Below are positions 1 to 7,625 of a stretch of DNA of 41,156 bases, piece after piece. The notes under the pieces were generated by a model. That model saw only the letters and a program-made list of their open reading frames with translations, made no database searches and had not been told where the DNA came from. Both the position numbers and the translations under genes were made by a program. Each line of letters opens with the position of its first letter. The first letter of the stretch is position 1. The stretch is taken from assembly GCA_009886465.1 (NCBI GenBank), contig QXZH01000108.1, forward strand, positions 1-41,156, written 5' to 3'. The DNA comes from Opitutaceae bacterium (GTDB taxonomy: Bacteria; Verrucomicrobiota; Verrucomicrobiia; Opitutales; Coraliomargaritaceae).

Positions 1-965
1 TGAGCCGCAAACGCGAGATAAACATAAGTCAAATTCGGCAGGTTAAGACAAATCGCCATGGTAAAGAGCGTCTTCTTTAACCCGTATTTAGAGATAAACA
101 TTCCTCCCAAGATACCACCCGCCAGACTCACCACCGTGCTCACCGTGCCATCGATAATACTCTTCTGAGCAAGAGATAGTCCAATGCCACCCACCTCCGA
201 GTCAGCTTGCAGAAACAAATGCCCCACACCTAATAACAAGCCCTCTCCACTTCGAAAAAGAAAAACAAAGGCTAACATGCCCCAGATTTGAGGCTTTCGA
301 AAGAAATCAATCCACGCATCGATAAAAGTGGCTCGCGCTTCTTTTATACTTTCAGGGCGATCCACAACTGAGCCCTTGGGTAAGAAAAAGATATGGTAGC
401 CAGCCAAAGCCGACATCACGACTGCCGCCACACACCAAGCGATCGTCCAAGAGGACGTCTCACCTTGCCCGAAGTAACTTGCAACATAGACGATGAAGGC
501 CATCGAAAAAATACGTCCAACGTTCCAGAATACACCCTGTATCCCCACATACTTGGCCTGGTCCTTCTTGTTCAAACTAGTGATATAGATACCATCCATA
601 CAGATATCCTGCGTCGCCGAAGCGAATGCCATCATCCACAACACTCCTATCGAAATCAGGAAGTAGCTCGACATTGGTAGACAAAAACCGACCAAGACCA
701 GAAGCCCAACCATTCCAAATTCCATCGCCAGGACAATCCACTTCTTTGTCTTAAACATGTCGAGAAAGACGGCCCAAAGCGGCTTCAGCGACCACATCAG
801 AGTAATGTTACCCACCCAGAAGGTGATCTCGGTGTCTGAATGCCCAAGGTCTTTAAACATTGTTGCCGCGACCCAGGTGATCATGACATACGGAATACCC
901 TCGGCGAAGTATCCCGACGGCACCCAAGACCAAGGGTTACGGGTGGAAGCTGTGCTTTGGCTCAT
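1..965 (-). CDS. MFS transporter, AmpG/PAT-like, partial (C-terminus beyond window)
   Basis: Manual reverse-strand translation from ATG at 965: MSQSTASTRNPWSWVPSGYFAEGIPYVMITWVAATMFKDLGHSDTEITFWVGNITLMWSLKPLWAVFLDMFKTKKW...; many TM-like hydrophobic stretches, PAT/AmpG-like start. Open to the window edge, hence not in the ORF track. Confidence 0.8.
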   Translation of the reverse strand, partial: MSQSTASTRNPWSWVPSGYFAEGIPYVMITWVAATMFKDLGHSDTEITFWVGNITLMWSLKPLWAVFLDMFKTKKWIVLAMEFGMVGLLVLVGFCLPMSSYFLISIGVLWMMAFASATQDICMDGIYITSLNKKDQAKYVGIQGVFWNVGRIFSMAFIVYVASYFGQGETSSWTIAWCVAAVVMSALAGYHIFFLPKGSVVDRPESIKEARATFIDAWIDFFRKPQIWGMLAFVFLFRSGEGLLLGVGHLFLQADSEVGGIGLSLAQKSIIDGTVSTVVSLAGGILGGMFISKYGLKKTLFTMAICLNLPNLTYVYLAFAA

Positions 966-1034
966 AGGGTAAGTGATAGAATATAGTGATAACAAGATCG
1001 AAACAAAGGCATTCGGCAAGCGCACACGCCCCGT

Positions 1035-1700
1035 TCAACTAACTTCCTTCCGCGGCTTGCGCGCCCTCTGTACGTCGCGCGCATCGAAGTGGAGGATATA
1101 TTTTTGTTCGAAGTATGGATCGCTGAAAGTCTCTCCCAAAGAGATCGTCTTTCGCGGGCAAATGCCGAGTACGGCTAATTCGTCGTCGAGTTCACCGCCT
1201 TTCCAATAGAGCACTCCGTTAGGAATTGAGTTGCGCTCGCCCCGACGAACGTTGCCTTTAATCCAGCTGAAATACTCAGGTAAATTTTTGACTGCACGCC
1301 CGGTAACAAAGTCGAACTGCTTTTTGACCTCTTCGGCGCGGCATTGACGAGCTTCTACATTTTTAAGCCCTAGTTTGTCTACGAGATCTTGAACCACGGT
1401 AATCTTCTTACCTATCGAATCGATCAAAGTGAAATGCGCCTGCGGGTAGCAGATCGCCATAATGATACCAGGAAAACCGCCACCTGTACCCACATCCATA
1501 ATGCGCGCACCACTCATCAGTTTAAGGTGATTAGTAATCGATAGGCAGTGTGACAGATGCCGCGCCTCGAGATATTCGATGTCTTTACGCGAGATAAGAT
1601 TAATCTTTGTATTCCAATCTCTAAGAAGCGCTGCCCAGGCTTCGAGCAATGGCCATGCAGCTTCTTCAATCTGGGGAAATTGCTTACGTATCGAATCCAT
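1035..1700 (-). CDS. rsmG: 16S rRNA (guanine(527)-N(7))-methyltransferase RsmG (GidB)
   Basis: [27 protein letters not shown] and [20 protein letters not shown] (SAM-binding) motifs typical of RsmG. Confidence 0.95.
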   Translation of the reverse strand: MDSIRKQFPQIEEAAWPLLEAWAALLRDWNTKINLISRKDIEYLEARHLSHCLSITNHLKLMSGARIMDVGTGGGFPGIIMAICYPQAHFTLIDSIGKKITVVQDLVDKLGLKNVEARQCRAEEVKKQFDFVTGRAVKNLPEYFSWIKGNVRRGERNSIPNGVLYWKGGELDDELAVLGICPRKTISLGETFSDPYFEQKYILHFDARDVQRARKPRKEVS

Positions 1701-1971
1701 TGGTTTTTCAGGAAATTAAAAGATATTCAGATAAATAGCCACTGAGGCAGCATCTCAACTAATTCTAATATTCTTATAAATTTAAATCTTTTGGACTCTT
1801 GAGAGAGTAGCAAGCCATACGAGCTAACTTCACATAAGATTTCTGAATGATACCATACCGAAATCGAAATGGGTAGATCAAAGAATAAATAGAAAAAGAG
1901 AATACGTATAAATCTCCTCACATACCCATTGAAAAGTCAAAGCCATGTCATTGTAATAAAAAGAAAAATCC

Positions 1972-3021
1972 ATGAAGACCTCGCGCCGCATCATACACAT
2001 TGACATGGACTGCTTTTATGCAGCAGTCGAGATGCGCGAACGTCCCGAATTAGCGAATCGTCCATTGGCGGTGGGCGGAACCTCGGGGCGAGGCGTGTTG
2101 ACGACGTGCAATTATGCCGCTCGCGAATTTGGGGTGCGTTCAGCGATGCCCGTCTTTAAAGCGCGCGAATTATGCCCTCAGCTAGTTATCGTCCCAGTGC
2201 GCTTCGAGTTATACAGAGCTGCGTCTAAGGCCGTGCGGGCAGTTTTTGCTCGTTACACCGAGATAATCGAGCCGCTTTCGCTCGACGAAGCCTACCTTGA
2301 TGTGAGCCATTTAAAACGCTCCGGATCAGAGATCGCACAGGAAATACGCGCTACGATCCAATCCGAGACAGAATTAACTGCCTCGGCAGGGATCGGACCC
2401 AATAAGTTGATCGCCAAGATCGCAAGCGATTGGAACAAACCAAACGGCCAATGCGTCGTTGCGCCATCGAAGGTCGAGCTCTTTATGCGTGAACTCTCCG
2501 TGCAGCGTATTTGGGGAGTCGGCCCCAAAAGCTCAATCCGTCTAGCCGAGCACGGGATTAAAACCTGCGCACAGCTCCAAACTAAAGATAAAACTTGGCT
2601 TGCTCAGGAATTTGGTAGCTTCGGGCTGGAACTCTACGATCTTTGTCGCGGTATCGACGAGCGACCAGTGGAAGCGAATCGTATCCGCAAAAGCCTTAGC
2701 AATGAGCAAACATTTCCAAAAAACCAAGAAACGCTGGAAGAATGCCGCGAAGCCTTAAGCAGGCAGCACCGCGAGCTAGTCGAAGAGCTACGCAAAAACG
2801 CGCCCGATCGGAAGATAGCCAAACTGCTAGTCAAACTAAAGTTTAGTGACTTCCGCCGCACCACCGCGGAGATGTCAGGCCCACAGCCAGAGTTGACGCG
2901 TTTCCACAAACTACTCGACGATGCTTGGGGGCGAAGCGGCGAACCCGTTCGCTTGCTGGGTATCGGCGTGCGATTCGCTGAGAGCGAGGGAGGGAGCGAG
3001 CAGTTGGAACTTGGGCTTTAA
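1972..3021 (+). CDS. dinB: DNA polymerase IV (Y-family)
   Basis: RIIHIDMDCFYAAVEMRERPEL, SLDEAYLDV, ASAGIGPNKLIAKIASDWNKPNG; C-terminal QLELGL resembles the beta-clamp binding motif of Pol IV. Confidence 0.97.
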   Translation: MKTSRRIIHIDMDCFYAAVEMRERPELANRPLAVGGTSGRGVLTTCNYAAREFGVRSAMPVFKARELCPQLVIVPVRFELYRAASKAVRAVFARYTEIIEPLSLDEAYLDVSHLKRSGSEIAQEIRATIQSETELTASAGIGPNKLIAKIASDWNKPNGQCVVAPSKVELFMRELSVQRIWGVGPKSSIRLAEHGIKTCAQLQTKDKTWLAQEFGSFGLELYDLCRGIDERPVEANRIRKSLSNEQTFPKNQETLEECREALSRQHRELVEELRKNAPDRKIAKLLVKLKFSDFRRTTAEMSGPQPELTRFHKLLDDAWGRSGEPVRLLGIGVRFAESEGGSEQLELGL

Positions 3022-3057
3022 TATGTGATGCCTGCTTGCTGAAAGAATAGTCGGCAC

Positions 3058-3082
3058 AAAAAAAGCGACAAACGAGTCGCTT
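3058..3082 (-). terminator. Intrinsic terminator (minus strand), distal copy
   Basis: Minus strand AAGCGAC-tcgttt-GTCGCTT followed directly by a T run (A7 at plus 3058-3064). Confidence 0.65.
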
Positions 3083-3092
3083 CAAAATAAGC

Positions 3093-3130
3093 AAAAAAAT
3101 GGCGCAGTCCCTACCCCTAAGGACTGCGCC
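3093..3130 (-). terminator. Intrinsic terminator (minus strand), proximal copy
   Basis: Minus strand GGCGCAGTCC-ttaggggtag-GGACTGCGCC (10-bp perfect stem) then ATTTTTTT; no T tract on the plus side. Confidence 0.8.
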
Positions 3131-3437
3131 AACCATTGTCTACTTAATGCCTCTAAAGACTAATCTAAAGAGGACTTGTTGTTACCCCAAACTCCCTTGC
3201 GGGAGAAAAGTTAATTATTTGAGAGTGATTTAAGTAAAATCACGTGCAAGATGTTAATGAGCCTACGCGTGACATACTAATTTTACTTATAGTTGGTATT
3301 AATTTTACTTAATTAATGGGTTGAGGGCAAAGTGACGCGGAGCATACCCCTAGACCCCGCGCCACACTGTTTTATGCTTTGTTTTTATTACCCCAACTCC
3401 CATACATGAGAGAAAATGAAAAACCATTGGAAAGAAC

Positions 3438-3466
3438 AAAATAGTTTATAACAACTATTGTGCCAA
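3438..3466 (-). promoter_or_regulatory. Predicted sigma70-type promoter for the minus-strand ncRNA candidate
   Basis: Reverse strand TTGGCA (5/6 to TTGACA, plus 3461-3466), 17-nt spacer, TATTTT (4/6 to TATAAT, plus 3438-3443). Confidence 0.4.
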
Positions 3467-3874
3467 TTATCTCAAAGTTACCTAATTTACTCTAATTTTA
3501 AGCCACTCGTGAAATTTTCTAAAAACATCGAAGATGTCATCGCTGACTTTCGCGGTCTGCCCCACACGGTGAGCGCGTCTTCTCGGCGGGAACCCACGCC
3601 TCTTGATAGCGTGCTAATAGTACTTCAAGAACAATATAAATTAGAAAAACCCAGTCCAGAACGCAGCTTAGTCGAAAATTGGGAAAAAATCTTCGGCCCC
3701 AGTCTCTGTGAGCGCTGTCACCCCGTAAGGATCAAGGACGAACACACACTGATTGTTTCAGTGACAAATCAAACCCTTCGCTCTGAGTTACAGTTCATGA
3801 AACGCTCAGTGTTAAAAAAAGTTCAATCACTAGAGTATTGTAGCGAAATCAAGGAATTAGTGATCCGCAGTTGA
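3458..3874 (+). CDS. DUF721 / DciA-like protein
   Basis: C-terminal pattern ...HTLIVSVTNQTLRSELQFMKRSVLKKVQSL...IKELVIRS typical of DUF721. The tracked start is a TTG; an in-frame GTG at 3509 is an alternative. Confidence 0.75.
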   Translation: MCQLSQSYLIYSNFKPLVKFSKNIEDVIADFRGLPHTVSASSRREPTPLDSVLIVLQEQYKLEKPSPERSLVENWEKIFGPSLCERCHPVRIKDEHTLIVSVTNQTLRSELQFMKRSVLKKVQSLEYCSEIKELVIRS

Positions 3875-3909
3875 GTGTATTAATCCCTCCGGGACAAATA
3901 CCTGTCCAC

Positions 3910-4011
3910 ATGAGCATCGCGCGGTCAACTAGAGCGCGCACCCTTCAACTTTCAATCTGCGCTGGATTGACAGACGAGCAGATTCCTAAAGAGTCTAGCC
4001 ATCTGATATGA
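3910..4011 (+). CDS. Small ORF (33 aa from ATG 3910; up to 46 aa from TTG 3871), unknown function
   Basis: [33 protein letters not shown]; stop overlaps the thyA start as ATGA (4008-4011); TTG at 3871 overlaps the DUF721 stop. Confidence 0.35.
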   Translation: MSIARSTRARTLQLSICAGLTDEQIPKESSHLI

Positions 4012-4802
4012 AAAGCTACCACGATCTACTTCGCACCGTTCTGGAAACTGGCACCTACCGCGATGACCGTACCGGCACGGGCACTTACTCTCTTTTCGGG
4101 GCACAAGCTCGATTCTCACTAGATCCAGACTTCCCTCTGCTCACCACGAAAAAACTACACCTGCGCTCAATCATTCACGAGCTACTTTGGTTTATTCAGG
4201 GTAATACCAATATTGGCTACTTGAGGGAAAACAAAGTCCGTATCTGGGATGAATGGGCGGACGAAGACGGTAACCTCGGCCGCGTTTACGGAGCTCAGTG
4301 GCGAGACTGGCTTGCTCCCGGCGGCGAACGTGTCGATCAGCTGGCGGAAGTCATCGAATCGCTCAAAAAGAACCCTGACAGTCGCCGCCACATGGTCTGC
4401 GCTTGGAACCCTGGGGAGGTAAAGGACATGGCGCTTCCCCCATGCCATGCCCTCTTTCAGTTCTATGTGGCTAACGGTGAGCTAAGCTGCCAACTTTACC
4501 AACGTAGCGCCGACATCTTTCTCGGCGTGCCTTTCAACATAGCGTCTTACGCACTGCTCACCATGATGATCGCACAAGTCTGTGGATTGAAAGCCAAAGA
4601 GTTTGTCCACACCTTTGGCGACCTGCATCTATACTCAAACCATGTCGAGCAAGCCAAAGAGCAACTTTCTCGCAAGCCACGCGCACTTCCACAAATGAAA
4701 ATAAGCCCTAGCGTGAAGGACATTAACGACTTCAAATTTGAGAATTTTGAACTGGTCAACTATGACCCTCATCCTGCGATCAAAGCGCCAATTGCGGTTT
4801 AA
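4008..4802 (+). CDS. thyA: Thymidylate synthase
   Basis: [51 protein letters not shown] (catalytic Cys), [22 protein letters not shown]. Confidence 0.98.
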   Translation: MKSYHDLLRTVLETGTYRDDRTGTGTYSLFGAQARFSLDPDFPLLTTKKLHLRSIIHELLWFIQGNTNIGYLRENKVRIWDEWADEDGNLGRVYGAQWRDWLAPGGERVDQLAEVIESLKKNPDSRRHMVCAWNPGEVKDMALPPCHALFQFYVANGELSCQLYQRSADIFLGVPFNIASYALLTMMIAQVCGLKAKEFVHTFGDLHLYSNHVEQAKEQLSRKPRALPQMKISPSVKDINDFKFENFELVNYDPHPAIKAPIAV

Positions 4803-4804
4803 AA

Positions 4805-5278
4805 ATGATGGGCTGTTCGAAGAATTTTAAAGCCATCGCTGCGATGTCAGAGAATCGTGTGATAGGCAACACAGGCGACATCCCTTGGCACCTACCAGAG
4901 GACTTTAAATGGTTTAAAAAGACTACGATGGGCGACATCCTTGTAATGGGTCGAAAGACTTACGAGTCCATTGGTCGCCCACTACCAGGGCGTGACACTT
5001 ACGTACTGAGTCGAACTCCACGCGAGATCGCAGGCGTGCATAATTTTACCGATTTAGAAAGACTCGATCATCTTAAAACGAATCAGACTATCTGGATCGC
5101 TGGCGGCGGTGAAATTTACAAACAAATGTTAGGTAAATGTAGCGAACTTTACCTTACCCGTGTGCATCGCACCGTACAAGGCGACGCGTTCTTCCCAAAC
5201 TTTGAGAGCGACTTCCAATTAGACTTAGTCATGGAAAAAAACGATGATTTTTCAATCGAGCGTTGGTTAAAAAAGTGA
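4805..5278 (+). CDS. folA: Dihydrofolate reductase
   Basis: AIAAMSENRVIGNTGDIPWHLPEDFKWFKKTTMGDILVMGRKTYESIGRPLPGR. Confidence 0.96.
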   Translation: MMGCSKNFKAIAAMSENRVIGNTGDIPWHLPEDFKWFKKTTMGDILVMGRKTYESIGRPLPGRDTYVLSRTPREIAGVHNFTDLERLDHLKTNQTIWIAGGGEIYKQMLGKCSELYLTRVHRTVQGDAFFPNFESDFQLDLVMEKNDDFSIERWLKK

Positions 5279-5340
5279 CGTGTTTTGCGAGCTTATTCGC
5301 GCCTAGAATGACCCTTCGGGCATAGACCCGTATACAAGGA

Positions 5341-6999
5341 TCACCCTAACAACTCTTCTGCGTGTGCTCTTGCGGAAGCCGACTTACGGTCGCCGAGCAT
5401 TCGGGCGAGTTCTTCAAGACGAGCGCTGCGACTGTCGCCGAGTGGCGCTATGTTCACGGTTGTGGAGTCTTCATCCTGAGATTTATTGACGACGTAGTGA
5501 TTGTGCGCGAGCGAAGCCACTTGAGGTAAATGGGTAACACAAAGAACCTGGTGTTTTTTCGCTAGGCGCGCTAGTTCAGATCCGACAGTACGACCGACCT
5601 CGCCACCGACGTTGGCATCAACTTCATCGAAGACGAGGAGTGGCGTGGCGTCAGCCTCAGCAAGCACAGTTTTGAGCGCGAGCATCACGCGGGCGGTCTC
5701 GCCACTAGAGGCGATTTTATTAAGCGGTTGGAGGTCTTGCCCAGCATTGGGGGCGAAGAGAAATTGGCAATGGCTGTCGCCGTGCTCGTGTAGTTTAGCG
5801 TCGGCGATAAGATTGATCTCTAGGCGCGCTTTTTTGAAGCCGAGTGCTTGCAAGAGAGCAGCGGCTTTTTGCGCGAGTGCTTTAGCAGACTTCTTACGGG
5901 ACGCGGTTAGTTTGACGGCTTGTTTTTTAAGCTCGGCTTCAAGGTCGACGGTCGCCTTGCGTTTCTTAAAAAGCACGCCTTCAAGGTCACCCTGAATATC
6001 AATTTTCTGGGCGAGTTCTTCGCGCTTACACAAGACAGCTTCAACGCTACCACCATATTTTCGACGCAGCTCTTGCCAAAGATTCATACGCTCTGTGGCG
6101 ACCTCGATAGCTTCGGGATCGAAGTCGTAATCAGTCGCTAAGTTCCCAACTTCCTCGCCGAGATCTTGCAACTCGATCTGCAAGCTGCGAGCGCGCTCGA
6201 GGAGTGACTGCGAACCCTCGTCAAGTTCGACCAGTTCTTCTAGGCGAAGAAGAACGCTACCTAATAAATCGTTGACGCTTTGTTCACCGATCATGCCTTC
6301 GGAACAGGCAGATGCGAGACCGACTAACTCTTGCGCGCTGGACATACGGGTGTAGTCACGCTCCAACTCTTCTATGGAATCTTCATTCACGTCGACGGCG
6401 TCGATTTTTTTGATCTGTTTACAGACAAAATCCAGCTCATCTTGATCCAATTGTTCGCCCTTTTCGAGAGTCTCAATCTCGCGTAATGCGCCACGCCATT
6501 CGTCGTAGCCGAGGGCAAATACTGCGAGCGCCTTAGCGTTATCCGCGTAGGTATCGAGCATTTCGAGCTGACGTTTTTCTTGGAAAAGTTTTTGTGGTTC
6601 ACCAGGACCATGGAAATCGATCCATAACTCGCCGAGCGCTTGCAGTTGAACGAGCGTGGCAAGACTACCATTAACTTGAATCCGTGGAATCTTAGTGCGG
6701 TGAATGGTTCGTTGTAAAAGGAGCAAGCCGTCTTCGCATGCGGGTAAACCAGCGACCTCAAGCAAGTTATCAATGGGAAAGGCGTCTGCAAAGTAGAGAG
6801 CGGCCTCGACCTCGAGTAAGTCTTGGCCTTGGCGAATCATTCCTTTATCGGTGCGTGTACCTGAGAGCAAACCTAAGGCACCGAGGAGCACGCTCTTACC
6901 CGCGCCCGTCTCTCCTGTCACGGCGGTAAAGCCAGGCTCAAACTCAAGCTTGAGTTCTTCAAGTAGGGCGAGATTTTTTATACAGATGTACTTTAACAT
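5341..6999 (-). CDS. recN: DNA repair protein RecN
   Basis: MLKYICIKNLALLEELKLEFEPGFTAVTGETGAGKSVLLGAL (Walker A), LLVFDEVDANVGGEVG, CVTHLPQVASLAHNHYVV. Confidence 0.95.
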   Translation of the reverse strand: MLKYICIKNLALLEELKLEFEPGFTAVTGETGAGKSVLLGALGLLSGTRTDKGMIRQGQDLLEVEAALYFADAFPIDNLLEVAGLPACEDGLLLLQRTIHRTKIPRIQVNGSLATLVQLQALGELWIDFHGPGEPQKLFQEKRQLEMLDTYADNAKALAVFALGYDEWRGALREIETLEKGEQLDQDELDFVCKQIKKIDAVDVNEDSIEELERDYTRMSSAQELVGLASACSEGMIGEQSVNDLLGSVLLRLEELVELDEGSQSLLERARSLQIELQDLGEEVGNLATDYDFDPEAIEVATERMNLWQELRRKYGGSVEAVLCKREELAQKIDIQGDLEGVLFKKRKATVDLEAELKKQAVKLTASRKKSAKALAQKAAALLQALGFKKARLEINLIADAKLHEHGDSHCQFLFAPNAGQDLQPLNKIASSGETARVMLALKTVLAEADATPLLVFDEVDANVGGEVGRTVGSELARLAKKHQVLCVTHLPQVASLAHNHYVVNKSQDEDSTTVNIAPLGDSRSARLEELARMLGDRKSASARAHAEELLG

Positions 7000-7008
7000 G
7001 CGGATCGA

Positions 7009-7617
7009 TTATTGAGCGGAGAGAAAAAACGGCGCAAGCACTTGAAACAAAAAAGTGAGCGGGAACAGACTAAAAATGATTGTTAATACTAAGCAAAGAA
7101 AAGTCTTCAAAGGTCCCAGTCGAAGGACCGCGGTGAGTGAGAGTATGACAACTATGTAGCCATAAACTAAAGGGATAAAGAACAGCCAATAATACTGGCC
7201 GACCGCGAGCGAACCAAAATTTTGTCGGAAGAGGAAAAGTACTAAAAAACAAAGTAACCAAGGCATGAGGCCGAGCCCCAGCCCAGTGCGCACTTCGCGC
7301 AAGCTGGCCTGCGCTCCAAACCAACGCCCAAAATTACGCAGTAACCATGCGAATAGGTAGAGCCCGAAGAAGCCAATGACCGCACCTAACAGAAATACAA
7401 ATACACCCATGCTTTCATCTGAATAATAAACAGGCAGAGCCTGCATTATGCCAGAGGCTGTCGCTACGAAAAGGGCAGTATGATGCCCACGACCATTTTC
7501 AATTAGTCCTTGCATCGTTTTCCCCGGCTTATACCAGAGCGTGCATACATAGAGTGGATTGATTTGTTCAGTCATGTGTCTGACCTCAAAGGAAGACCTA
7601 AGAAACGAATCAGGCAA
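7009..7617 (-). CDS. Yip1-family-like multi-TM membrane protein (start probably 7575, MTEQINPL)
   Basis: N-terminal PLYVCTLWYKPGKTMQGLIENG followed by several TM segments, Yip1-like layout. Confidence 0.6.
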   Translation of the reverse strand: MPDSFLRSSFEVRHMTEQINPLYVCTLWYKPGKTMQGLIENGRGHHTALFVATASGIMQALPVYYSDESMGVFVFLLGAVIGFFGLYLFAWLLRNFGRWFGAQASLREVRTGLGLGLMPWLLCFLVLFLFRQNFGSLAVGQYYWLFFIPLVYGYIVVILSLTAVLRLGPLKTFLCLVLTIIFSLFPLTFLFQVLAPFFLSAQ

Positions 7618-7625
7618 GTCTCTGT

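Larger units (their letters stand above)
3052..3431 (-). ncRNA. Candidate uncharacterised structured ncRNA, ~380 nt
   Basis: No convincing coding potential. Promoter-like TTGGCA-17nt-TATTTT upstream, repeated hairpin/GGGGUAA modules, G.U wobble pairs consistent only with the minus strand, tandem terminators at the 3' end. Confidence 0.45.

Noticed and set aside
393-1209. Plus-strand ORFs of 95, 71 and 78 aa at the window start
   Set aside because: They are antisense to the MFS fragment (1-965 minus) and rsmG; no plausible protein features.
2843-3136. 97-aa minus-strand ORF across the dinB end and the terminators
   Set aside because: Overlaps the dinB 3' end antisense and its N-terminal part spans terminator hairpins; no domain-like composition.
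3022-3457. oriC hypothesis for the AT-rich gap next to DUF721
   Set aside because: No DnaA-box cluster (TTATCCACA-like) seen, and no dnaA/dnaN neighbourhood; hairpins and terminators fit an RNA gene better.
5612-5995. 127-aa ORF on the plus strand inside recN
   Set aside because: Shadow ORF, low-complexity Ser/Ala/Arg composition; the opposite strand is clearly recN.
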